Positions 13,992 through 21,692 of a stretch of 32,734 nucleotides of DNA are shown here, in pieces (position 1 is the stretch's first letter; every line of letters begins with the position of its first letter). Both the position numbers and the translations under genes were made by a program. The notes beneath the pieces are model-generated. The model was not told where the DNA came from and searched no databases. It was given only the letters and a program-made list of their open reading frames with translations. The DNA comes from an uncultured Alphaproteobacteria bacterium (GTDB lineage: Bacteria > Pseudomonadota > Alphaproteobacteria > Bin95). The DNA lies in the NCBI GenBank assembly GCA_937891825.1, contig CALAHN010000044.1:1-32734 (forward strand), given 5' to 3'.

Positions 13992-16790
13992 TTGGATCGC
14001 CAGCCGGACGGCAATTCGGGATCGATGGGTCGAGGCCCATTCAGCTTCGTGAGGCCGCCCGCGCTTGTCGTCGGCCACAAGGCGGCGGTCTTCTTTTCCG
14101 GCGACGGCGAATTGCAGAAGACCTCGCTGAAGGCGGCGGCCGCCCGTGTCGCGGCGGAGGCGCCGATCGTCGTGCATATGCCAAGCGTCGCGCGCCGGCT
14201 TGGCATGGGGCCGTTCCGCGCCTTCGACCTGCTGTCGCTGTTCGCCTTTGTCCGGCCCGCGCAGTTCTGCGTGCCGACGCCGGCTGGGATGGCGAAGGCG
14301 TTGGGCCTGCCCGCGACCCATGACCTTGCCGATGCGGCCGCAGCCTTGCCGGAAGCGGCGCGGCTGTTGCTGGCGGAACTGGCGGCCGGCAAGGCGGATG
14401 CCGATGTCGCCGATCTGGCCGGCGTTCTGGCGGAAGCAGCCTGGCCTTGGGCGCCGGCCGCGATCGCCGCCGTCGGGCGAACCGGGGCGTCGACTGCGAC
14501 CGTTACCGGCCGGGGCTTCGAGGTCTGGCGGCGCTTGCCGATCTGGCGGGAAGAAGCGCCGGAAGGCGAGCCGGGATCGGTTCCCGTCGAGGAACAGGCG
14601 ACGCGGCAGCGCCTGTCGGACATGCTGGGCCGCGACGCGGAAGCTCGGCCGCAACAAGCCGACTATGCCAGCGCCTGCGCCACGGCGTTTCAGCCGCGCG
14701 CGGCGGATGGCGCGCCCGATGTCGTACTGGCGGAAGCTGGCACGGGCGTCGGCAAGACCCTGGGCTATCTGGCGCCAGCCAGCGTTTGGGCGGAGAAGAA
14801 CGAGGCGCCGGTCTGGATTGCGACCTATACCCGGAACTTGCAGCGGCAGATCGACGATGAACTCAATCGGCTCTATCCGGTCGCGGCCGACAAGGCGGCG
14901 CGGGTCGTGGTGCGGAAGGGGCGGGAAAACTATCTCTGCCTGTTGAATTTCGAGGAAGCGACGCGCGCGGCCCGGCGCCGGCCGGAAGACGCCATCGGCC
15001 TGGCGCTGATGGCGCGCTGGGCGTCCGCCACCCGCGACGGCGACCTGATTGGCGGCGATATGCCGGGCTGGATGGTCGATCTCGCCGGACCGGGCAACGC
15101 CTATGGCCTGGCGGACCGGCGCGGCGAATGCGTCTATGCTGCCTGCGCCCACTATCAGAAATGCTTCATCGAACGCAGCGTCCGCCGGGCGCGCCGGGCG
15201 CATATCGTCGTCGCCAATCATGCGCTGGTGATGGCCCAGGCGGCGCTTGGCGGGCTGGACGACGGCCATACCCCGACTCGCTATGTTTTCGATGAAGGCC
15301 ACCATGTGTTCGACGCTGCCGACAGCGCCTTTTCCGCGGCGCTGACGGGGCTGGAAGCGCGCGAGTTTCGGCGCTGGCTGATCGGCGCCGAGCGCGGAAC
15401 CGGCCGCGCCCGCGGCTTGAAAGCCAGGGTCGAGGAAATTCTGCCCGCCGATCCGCCAAAGGCCGCGGAAGAGGCTGAAGAAGCCCTCCTAAGCATCCTG
15501 AATGGGGCGACAGCGCTGCCGGGCGACGCCTGGCTGCAGCGCGTGGCGGAGGGCGGGGCCGCCGGCGCCGCCGAAGCTTTCCTCGCCGGATGCTGCGGTC
15601 AGGTGCTGGCCCGCGCCGAGGACCGGGATACGCCCTTCAGCCTGGAGGCGGACGCGCGGCCCGCCCTGCCGGATCTGCTGAAGGCGGCGACGCAATTAGA
15701 GCGGGCCTTCCGCCAGATGATTCAGCCGATGCAGCGGCTCCGCGTCCTGATCCTGGCGCGCCTCGATGCGGAGGCGGATATCCTCGAAACCCAGACCCGC
15801 CAGCGCATCGAAGGCATCGCGCGGACGCTGCTCCGCCGGGGGACGCAGCTTTCCGCCTGGGCCGATATGCTGACGAGCTTGCACGAAGCTGCGCTCCCCG
15901 ATTTCGTCGACTGGCTTGAGGTCGACAAGACCGAAGGCCGCTTGCGGGATGTCGGCATGCGCCGCCATTGGGTCGATCCTTCGAAGCCCTTCGCCCATGC
16001 GGTGCTCGAGAGCGCGCACGGCGCTGTCGTGACCTCGGCGACCCTGACCGACCGGGGCGAGGATGTGGAGGCCAACTGGCTCGCGGCCGAAACGAGGGTC
16101 GGCACGGTGCATCTGGCCCGGCCGGCGCTGCGCGCCAAAGTCGCGAGCCCCTATGACTATGCCAAGCAAACCCGTGTTTTCGTCGTGACCGATGTCAACC
16201 GCAACCGGCCGGAAGATGTGGCGGCGGCCTATCGGGCCTTGTTCCTGGCGTCGGGCGGCGGCGGCCTAGGCCTGTTCACCGCGATCAGCCGGCTCCGGGA
16301 CGTCCACAGCCGGATCGCGGGCGCATTGGAGGAAGCTGGCCTCCCGCTCTATGCCCAGCATATCGACCGAATGGCCCTCGCCGATCTGGTTGAGATCTTC
16401 CGCTCCGAGGAGAACGCCTGCCTGCTCGGCACCGACGCGGCCCGGGACGGCGTCGATGTGCCGGGGCGGTCGCTGCGGCTGATCGTCTTCGACCGCGCGC
16501 CCTGGCCCCGGCCGGATATCCTGCACAAGGCGCGCCGCGCCCATTTTGGCGCTCGGGTTTACGATGACCGGATCGTGCGTCTCCGCCTCGCCCAGGCCTT
16601 CGGGCGCCTGGTGCGGCGGGCAGACGACCACGGCGTCTTTGTGATATTGGATGCGCGAACGCCGAGCCGTCTGCTGGCGGGCTTGCCGGAGGGCGCGACG
16701 CCCGTCCGCCTCGGCCTCAAGGACGCGGTTCAGGGCGTTCGGGAGTTTCTGGAAGGAGTGCGCGCGCCATGCGCCGATACCGATTTTTAA
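13992..16790 (+). CDS. ATP-dependent iron-sulfur DNA helicase (XPD/DinG-like)
   Basis: Up to 932 residues; superfamily 2 helicase of the XPD/DinG group. Counting from 13992: Walker A AGTGVGKT (249-256), DEGH box at 434-437, and four cysteines between them at 316, 380, 385 and 391 in the position of the 4Fe-4S domain of XPD and DinG. C-terminal motifs LLGTDAARDGVDVPG and AFGRLVRRADD supply helicase motifs V and VI. Residues about 20-110 look like a degenerate exonuclease-type domain. The start is unresolved: TTG 13992 (GAGGG only three bases upstream), ATG 14025, or GTG 14049, where similarity seems to begin and which overlaps the stop of a 32-codon frame by GTGA. Probable role in repair or resolving blocked forks. 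Confidence 0.93.
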   Translation: MDRQPDGNSGSMGRGPFSFVRPPALVVGHKAAVFFSGDGELQKTSLKAAAARVAAEAPIVVHMPSVARRLGMGPFRAFDLLSLFAFVRPAQFCVPTPAGMAKALGLPATHDLADAAAALPEAARLLLAELAAGKADADVADLAGVLAEAAWPWAPAAIAAVGRTGASTATVTGRGFEVWRRLPIWREEAPEGEPGSVPVEEQATRQRLSDMLGRDAEARPQQADYASACATAFQPRAADGAPDVVLAEAGTGVGKTLGYLAPASVWAEKNEAPVWIATYTRNLQRQIDDELNRLYPVAADKAARVVVRKGRENYLCLLNFEEATRAARRRPEDAIGLALMARWASATRDGDLIGGDMPGWMVDLAGPGNAYGLADRRGECVYAACAHYQKCFIERSVRRARRAHIVVANHALVMAQAALGGLDDGHTPTRYVFDEGHHVFDAADSAFSAALTGLEAREFRRWLIGAERGTGRARGLKARVEEILPADPPKAAEEAEEALLSILNGATALPGDAWLQRVAEGGAAGAAEAFLAGCCGQVLARAEDRDTPFSLEADARPALPDLLKAATQLERAFRQMIQPMQRLRVLILARLDAEADILETQTRQRIEGIARTLLRRGTQLSAWADMLTSLHEAALPDFVDWLEVDKTEGRLRDVGMRRHWVDPSKPFAHAVLESAHGAVVTSATLTDRGEDVEANWLAAETRVGTVHLARPALRAKVASPYDYAKQTRVFVVTDVNRNRPEDVAAAYRALFLASGGGGLGLFTAISRLRDVHSRIAGALEEAGLPLYAQHIDRMALADLVEIFRSEENACLLGTDAARDGVDVPGRSLRLIVFDRAPWPRPDILHKARRAHFGARVYDDRIVRLRLAQAFGRLVRRADDHGVFVILDARTPSRLLAGLPEGATPVRLGLKDAVQGVREFLEGVRAPCADTDF

Positions 16791-16942
16791 CTGGACCCGA
16801 CGACCGTAGCTTCTGCGACCGGGTCACCGAAGCGTTGAACGATGGCTGGGAGCTTTACGGCAGTCCGCAACTGACCTTCGATCCGATCAAGGGCCGGGTG
16901 ATCTGCGGACAGGCGATCACGCGCGAAGGAGCGGCGGAATAG
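16769..16942 (+). CDS. DUF1737 domain-containing small protein
   Basis: A 57-residue protein, MRRYRFLTGPDD followed by FCDRVTEALNDGWELYG and a C-terminal GRVICGQAITRE. I recognise this as the DUF1737 family: short, conserved, of unknown function, with the pattern of an N-terminal strand, a helix containing WELxG, and a strand. ATG 16769 has GGAAGGAG (16751-16758) ten bases upstream, inside the helicase gene, and the two genes overlap by 22 bases, so it is probably translated from the helicase message. It ends three bases before the stop of the convergent Nudix gene. Confidence 0.85.
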   Translation: MRRYRFLTGPDDRSFCDRVTEALNDGWELYGSPQLTFDPIKGRVICGQAITREGAAE

Positions 16943-16945
16943 CGT

Positions 16946-17815
16946 TCAGCAAAGCGCGCTCTGGCTTCGATGCAGCCCCGCCACGATGGCTGCATAGTCG
17001 GGGCATGTATCGGGGTCGAGGACGCCGTGGCGGATCATGAAATCCAGTACGACCAGATTGACGTTGAACTTGTAGGTATCGGTCGTGCGGATGGCTTCGG
17101 CGATGTCTTCCAGCGCCAGCAGCTCGAACCGCTCCATCTCGCCGTCGGTATTGCGGGGCGTGAAATCGGCGGGCGTTTCAAGATCGTAGCAGAACAGCAT
17201 GTCCGGCTTCAGGCCGACCTGGCCCGCCATGACATAGGCGATGGCGCCGACGGGCCGCGCCTGGGCCGCCAGGGCGGGCGGGACGTCGGCTTCCTCGGCG
17301 GCTTCTTTCGCCAGGTTCGCCATCAGGCCAAGGCCGAGTGGTTGCCCGCCGGCGACCATGTTGTCCCGCTTGCCGGGCTCGACAGCCTTGTCCCCGGCGC
17401 GGACGCCGATCCACATGGCGATGCCGCCATCGGGCCGTCGCCGCCAGCCGTTCACATGCACGCCGTAGGCGCGGCAGCCGAAAGCCTCGACCGCGCCCCG
17501 GTCGATCGCGGCCAGGGGCGGCCGGCCCCAGGCGTTGGTGACGCCGTAACGCTCCGTCCGGAGGCCGCGGATGACGCCAGCTTCGACCAGCGCGGCCGCG
17601 CCTGCCGTCAGCGCGGCGCTGCGGCCATCGAAGCTGGCATGCCGAGCCGCCACTCTGACGCCTGCGCCTGCCGCCTCAAACTCGCTGTGTATCCCCAGCA
17701 GCACGTCCCGGACCGCCGGGCGGATCCAGCCGACCTGCTCGGCCCCGATCGTGAACGGCAGGAACCGGCCGAGATCGTGAGCATTGCAGCGCTGGATATG
17801 CGCCAGATAGCTCAC
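16946..17815 (-). CDS. Nudix hydrolase with DUF4743 N-terminal domain
   Basis: A 289-residue protein. Residues 1-115 match the DUF4743 region found before Nudix domains in plant/fungal/bacterial thiamine-pyrophosphokinase-related proteins (FLPFTIGAEQVGWIRP). Residues about 116-260 are a Nudix fold with the box at 157-178 (GGQPLGLGLMANLAKEAAEE): the metal-binding KE-x2-EE core is present, but Gly replaces the first Glu, as is usual in this subfamily. Eukaryotic relatives hydrolyse oxidised thiamine diphosphates; the substrate here is unproven. It starts with GTG at 17815, overlapping the stop of the ACT-like gene by GTGA, so its translation is coupled to that gene. Confidence 0.88.
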   Translation of the reverse strand: MSYLAHIQRCNAHDLGRFLPFTIGAEQVGWIRPAVRDVLLGIHSEFEAAGAGVRVAARHASFDGRSAALTAGAAALVEAGVIRGLRTERYGVTNAWGRPPLAAIDRGAVEAFGCRAYGVHVNGWRRRPDGGIAMWIGVRAGDKAVEPGKRDNMVAGGQPLGLGLMANLAKEAAEEADVPPALAAQARPVGAIAYVMAGQVGLKPDMLFCYDLETPADFTPRNTDGEMERFELLALEDIAEAIRTTDTYKFNVNLVVLDFMIRHGVLDPDTCPDYAAIVAGLHRSQSALC

Positions 17816-18108
17816 GCAGCGCGGCCGTCGTCCGACGCCAGACGCGACTTGGCGCTGGTCAGCACCGCTTCCACAACCGGCATGCGGCGCATGACGTCAG
17901 CGAAATAGTCGGCGCGCTCCGCGGAAAGCCCGGCCATCTGGATATCGATCACAAGCCGGTCGGCTTCGACCGTGCTGGTCCAGCGCGTCGGCGTCAGGCT
18001 TTCCTTGGCGAAAAGCTGCATTACCCGGGACATGGCGCCCGGATCGACATCGGCATAGACGGAGAAACACGCGACCCGGGAGTCGGCGGTAAAATTCAAT
18101 ACGGACAT
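17812..18108 (-). CDS. Small ACT-like domain protein
   Basis: A 98-residue protein starting MSVLNFTADSRVACFSVYADVDPGAMSR... with a central TRWTSTVEADRLVIDIQM. The predicted beta-alpha-beta-beta-alpha-beta order and the DPGAMSRVMQLFAKE helix (compare PGVLARVLELFAR in ACT domains) suggest an amino-acid-binding regulatory fold. The frame is open for another 62 codons upstream, but that part reads like non-coding DNA and ATG 18108 fits the domain. First gene of a two-gene unit with the Nudix hydrolase, divergent from the ABHD18-like gene. The family call is by pattern only. Confidence 0.75.
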   Translation of the reverse strand: MSVLNFTADSRVACFSVYADVDPGAMSRVMQLFAKESLTPTRWTSTVEADRLVIDIQMAGLSAERADYFADVMRRMPVVEAVLTSAKSRLASDDGRAA

Positions 18109-18311
18109 GGAATGTGTACCCTTGAGACGATCTATGGACGTGCGAACGGCGAAACCCCGGCGCTCAATGAGCTGCCGGGTTCGTAATTCGCAAGCTGATC
18201 GACATGGCGTACATAATGGAAAAATACGCCTGTTTCGGCGGCGCGTCAACGAATTTTGCGGGCTCGCGCGAATCGCTGGCGCGCCAGGGCGCAATCGGGC
18301 ATAGGGGACGG

Positions 18312-19652
18312 ATGAGCGTTTCCCTGTTTGGCCATGTCGTGCGTTTCGGCTTCGATCGCGTCGGCGTGGTTGTCGACCCCCTCCTGATCCGAATGTTGCG
18401 GCGGCATCATTTTCCCGCCGCCCGTCTGCTTGCGGCGGCTGAGGCCAGCTATGGCGACGCCGATCTGTTCCGGTCAGGGTTGCCGCCGGCCCAGGCGCGC
18501 CGCTTCGATCGGCTGCTCGGCCGAAAGGCCTATCAGGCGGCGCGCGATGCTTGCGTCGCGTCCGAAGCCGCGACGGAAGCGTGGCGGGACATCATGGTCA
18601 GCGGCGTCGCGGGCGATCCGGCGCAGGCGGAAATGGAGCGACGGCGCGCCGCAACCAGGCGCCTCGCGACAGCCACAGCGTTGCTGACGGCGCTTGGCCG
18701 CCGCGATCTGCCGCTGGTGCAATGGGGCATGCAGCCCCCGGCCGAGCACTGGCCGCCGGGGGCCGCCGATTTCAGCGCGCCCGACGATTTCATGACTGTC
18801 GACGCCGGGCCGGTCTACCGGGAGGGCGTCCTTTACCGACAGTGGCTTTATGCGCCAGCGGAGACTGGCCTGCTCGGCGACCGTGCCTGGGCGCGCGCCA
18901 GTTGGCCGGCCGAAGGCCCGGTGATCGGCGCGTGCGTCGTCGGTTCCGGCGTCGGCGTCGAGTGGGATATCTATGTGCGCCCACGGTCGGACTACGATTT
19001 TTCGGCCACATTCGCGGGGCATGGGATCGCGGCGATCGAACTTGTCTCGCCAGGTCATGGCTTGCGCCGTGCGGTCGGACGGTACGGCGGCGAGAGCTTC
19101 TTTGAGGGCGCGCCGGTTTCTGTCGGCGCATTGCTCGCGGCCCAGGTGCGGGAGAGCGCCCGCTGGATCGCCTGGGCGCGACGCCGCTTCGAGCGCCCGG
19201 TCGGCATTTTCGGGGTTTCGATGTCAAGCTTCGCGGCGCAGCTCGCGCTTACCCATGCCATATCCTGGCCGGCGACGGCGCGGCCCGACGCCGGCTTTCT
19301 CCTCGCCCATTCCGGCGACTTGCCCGGCGTCGTCAGCGGCCCGCTCGCTCGTGCGCTTGGCATCCCGGCAGCCTTCGAGGCGCACGGCTGGGACGATGCG
19401 GCTCTTGCGCCGTGGCGTTCGGCGTTGGGGCCAGGACGCGCCGCCGCTGTGCCGGGCGCGCGCATCCTCTCCGTCATCGGCCGCCATGACGCCGTGACGC
19501 CCTACAGGGATGGTCTGGCGATCGCCGAATTGTGGGGGCTGCCGCCGGAGAACTGCTTCCGCTGGCCCCATGGTCATTTCGGACTGCCGATGCGGCTCGG
19601 ACTCGACGATCGGCCATTCGCGCGCTTTGCAAAGGTGTTGGCGGGCGCATGA
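18312..19652 (+). CDS. ABHD18-like alpha/beta hydrolase
   Basis: A 446-residue protein. The nucleophile elbow is FGVSMSSFAAQLAL with Ser303, a later IGRHDAVTPY supplies the Asp and WPHGHFGLP the His of a catalytic triad. The ABHD18 hallmark segment around SPAxW..PxGG-type text is loosely present (IELVSPGHGLRRA). ABHD18 homologues occur in animals and many proteobacteria, and acyl-ester hydrolysis is the expected chemistry. ATG 18312 has GGGGA six bases upstream; the frame is open to 18204, but that part looks non-coding. The stop overlaps an ATG (ATGA at 19649-19652) that could couple the next gene. Confidence 0.85.
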   Translation: MSVSLFGHVVRFGFDRVGVVVDPLLIRMLRRHHFPAARLLAAAEASYGDADLFRSGLPPAQARRFDRLLGRKAYQAARDACVASEAATEAWRDIMVSGVAGDPAQAEMERRRAATRRLATATALLTALGRRDLPLVQWGMQPPAEHWPPGAADFSAPDDFMTVDAGPVYREGVLYRQWLYAPAETGLLGDRAWARASWPAEGPVIGACVVGSGVGVEWDIYVRPRSDYDFSATFAGHGIAAIELVSPGHGLRRAVGRYGGESFFEGAPVSVGALLAAQVRESARWIAWARRRFERPVGIFGVSMSSFAAQLALTHAISWPATARPDAGFLLAHSGDLPGVVSGPLARALGIPAAFEAHGWDDAALAPWRSALGPGRAAAVPGARILSVIGRHDAVTPYRDGLAIAELWGLPPENCFRWPHGHFGLPMRLGLDDRPFARFAKVLAGA

Positions 19653-19747
19653 ATTCGCCTGGCGACAACAGGGCGTTAACCTCAATGCTATATCAAATTA
19701 ATGCAGAAGAGCATTCGAGCCTCAGTTTATGGTTTCGGGAGACCTCC

Positions 19748-20611
19748 ATGGCATTGGGGAAGGCGGCGACGGTTCCGCGACCATTCGGAACCGGGACAGG
19801 GAAAAAGGCGACAGGCGGCGGCGTCCTTTCATCGACGCGCTGGCCGCAGGCCAGAATAGAACTCGCCCAGTCGGTTTGGGGCGAGAACCAGCTTTGCCCG
19901 GAAACGGCGGCGCTGATGCGTTCGTGGACGACGGTGCTTGGGCTCGATCCGGCCATGAACGTCATTGAGATCGGCGCCGGGCTCGGCGGGCTGTCGCGCT
20001 ACATGCATCTGCAAAGCGGCGTGTATACGCTTGGCTTCGAGTCCGATCCGGCGCTGCGCGAAGCGGCGGAAACGTCCGCGTCGCAATGGGGCCTCCGCCG
20101 CAAGACGCGCTTTGCATCCTTCGACGCCCAGAATCCGGAATTCAAGGGCGTGCGCCCTGGAACGATCGACCGGGCGCTGCTGCATTCGACGCTGCCGAAA
20201 GTCCGCAATCCCCTGAAACTGGTCGCGGAACTGGCGGGCATCATGCGGAATGGCGGCCAGATCCTGATCGGCGAAGTCTTCCTGAAGTCCGGCGCGATCA
20301 ACGACCCGCTACTGTCCGCCTGGCAGGACGCCCAGACCCATCGCGGCGTGATGGCCACGGTCGACGATTTCGAGGCCGAATTGGAGAATCAGGGCTTCGA
20401 GGTCCACGTCAACGCCGATATGACGCCGGAATATTGCAGTGCGATCAGCCAGGCCTGGACAACCTATCTGGCGAAGATTTTCGGCAAGGAGACGTCGGTC
20501 AAATCCCTGAGCGCCGCGCTTGCGGAAAGCGAATGCTGGATGCTGACCCGGCGCGCCATGAAGAACAATGTGATCGAGTTTCGCCGGATTACAGCGACGC
20601 TGCGCCAGTAG
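19748..20611 (+). CDS. SAM-dependent methyltransferase
   Basis: About 287 residues with a class I Rossmann methyltransferase domain: motif I VIEIGAGLGGLSRYM, acidic end of strand 2 in LGFESDP, strand 4 region IDRALLHSTLPKVRNP, then GIMRNGGQILIGEVFL (strand 5). No substrate-specific signature was recognised. Two starts are credible. ATG 19748 has GGGAG seven bases upstream and was chosen. ATG 19649 overlaps the stop of the ABHD18-like gene (ATGA) and would add 33 residues read from a more AT-rich stretch. It follows the hydrolase on the same strand. Confidence 0.85.
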   Translation: MALGKAATVPRPFGTGTGKKATGGGVLSSTRWPQARIELAQSVWGENQLCPETAALMRSWTTVLGLDPAMNVIEIGAGLGGLSRYMHLQSGVYTLGFESDPALREAAETSASQWGLRRKTRFASFDAQNPEFKGVRPGTIDRALLHSTLPKVRNPLKLVAELAGIMRNGGQILIGEVFLKSGAINDPLLSAWQDAQTHRGVMATVDDFEAELENQGFEVHVNADMTPEYCSAISQAWTTYLAKIFGKETSVKSLSAALAESECWMLTRRAMKNNVIEFRRITATLRQ

Positions 20612-20659
20612 GGCGAGCTTGCCTGTCGGCGTTTCCATGAGCGCGCCCTGCTCCGGAGT

Positions 20660-21025
20660 TCAGGCGTCGTCCTTGCGTCGGGGTTCGCGTTCCGTCGGAT
20701 GCACCAGCGTGTCTTCCCGGTCGGCGATCCGGTTTTGAATGTTGCGGATGTGGTCGAAGTCATAGGACCGCTGGCGCAGCTCGTCCGCCCGGTCCGCGAC
20801 CCAATCTTCCTTGATGTCGTGGGCGCTGGCGAAGAAGAAATGGATCGCGAGGCCGACGGACCAGGCTGCGAATGGCCAGAAGATCGGCAAGCGCGCGCCG
20901 AACCCCCAATTCACCGCAAGGCCCAGTATGAGCGCGCCGGCGAAGGCCGCGACATGGCGCCGGAAGCCGAACGCGCCGGGCAGCAGCGTCGGCTCGGCAG
21001 GCTCCGGTCGCGGCGCGGGCGTCAT
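20660..21025 (-). CDS. 2TM domain-containing membrane protein
   Basis: A 121-residue protein with two hydrophobic segments (about residues 22-42 and 48-66) separated by a short turn, and the pattern FRRHVAAFAGAL - NWGF - FWPFAAWSVGLAIHFFF that defines the 2TM domain. This domain occurs alone or as a sensor part of histidine kinases. A charged helical tail follows (KEDWVADRADELRQRSYDF). ATG 21025 overlaps the stop of the upstream membrane gene by four bases (ATGA), so the two are translated together. Function unknown. Confidence 0.8.
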   Translation of the reverse strand: MTPAPRPEPAEPTLLPGAFGFRRHVAAFAGALILGLAVNWGFGARLPIFWPFAAWSVGLAIHFFFASAHDIKEDWVADRADELRQRSYDFDHIRNIQNRIADREDTLVHPTEREPRRKDDA

Positions 21026-21501
21026 TTGAACAGCGTGCGCCGCGGCGGCGGAGCGACGCCGGCCGGCATGCTTTCATAGGCGCGCGCGATGCTGATAATT
21101 CTCGGCGCGTACAGCGTCAGCATGAGCACGATGCCGCTGGCGATAAGGCTGTCGACGCGAAGCCGCGCGCCATCGAACCCGTAGAAGACGACATAGGCCA
21201 GGCAGGCGAGCGGCGACGCCGCCAGATAGATCGCCGGGATCAAGAGCTTCGTGTAATTGAACACGATCGCCGACGCCGTCACGCTGAAGGCATAGAGGCC
21301 AAGCGGCGGCGACCGTCCGAACATGGATTTATCGGTCAGGGCGCCGAGCGCGACGACGCTGAACAGCACGCCCATGAAGATAGAGAACGCCAGCACCTCG
21401 AAATCCGCCTGGACCCGGGTCAACCTGGAGACAGGCGTGAAATAGGGCGTCCGTTCGGTATCCCAAACGTAGCGCTTGAACATCGTCTCCCAGTCCATCA
21501 C
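21022..21501 (-). CDS. Hypothetical polytopic membrane protein
   Basis: A 159-residue protein I do not recognise. A soluble N-terminal stretch of about 30 residues (WETMFKRYVWDTERTPYF) is followed by roughly four hydrophobic segments: FEVLAFSIFMGVLFSVVALG, a segment around LYAFSVTASAIVF, one around LAASPLACLAYVVFYG, and LIASGIVLMLTLY. The C-terminus is short and basic. It is coupled to the 2TM protein by an ATGA overlap. The start is one of two adjacent ATGs. Confidence 0.75.
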   Translation of the reverse strand: MMDWETMFKRYVWDTERTPYFTPVSRLTRVQADFEVLAFSIFMGVLFSVVALGALTDKSMFGRSPPLGLYAFSVTASAIVFNYTKLLIPAIYLAASPLACLAYVVFYGFDGARLRVDSLIASGIVLMLTLYAPRIISIARAYESMPAGVAPPPRRTLFK

Positions 21502-21530
21502 GGCGGCGGCGCTCCCCTTTGGAACTGGAA

Positions 21531-21562
21531 CGGACCCAAGGTCATTCCTGAACTTGGGTCCG
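21531..21562. repeat. Palindromic hairpin, possible dispersed repeat or terminator
   Basis: A perfect ten-base stem, CGGACCCAAG (21531-21540) with CTTGGGTCCG (21553-21562), and a 12-base loop GTCATTCCTGAA. It lies beyond the 3' end of the TRAP operon and upstream of the membrane-protein pair, both on the minus strand. No T run follows. Its form, with a GTCATTCC-type core, resembles short palindromic repeats scattered in alphaproteobacterial genomes, though copy number cannot be judged from one window. Confidence 0.5.
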
Positions 21563-21692
21563 TCGAATGATTGGTCAATCGCTTGACGGTCGCGGTAGGC
21601 AATCAGGACATGGCGCGTTCGGGCCAGGCGCCGGATTCGGACTGCCGCTCGTGTTGTCCGAACCCTGGCGGCCCGCCAAGACCCGGGTCGAT

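Noticed and set aside
13175-15305. Two long minus-strand frames (13175-14623, 13929-15305)
   Set aside because: They lie opposite kdgK and the helicase, both with clear catalytic motifs; the opposing frames have none.
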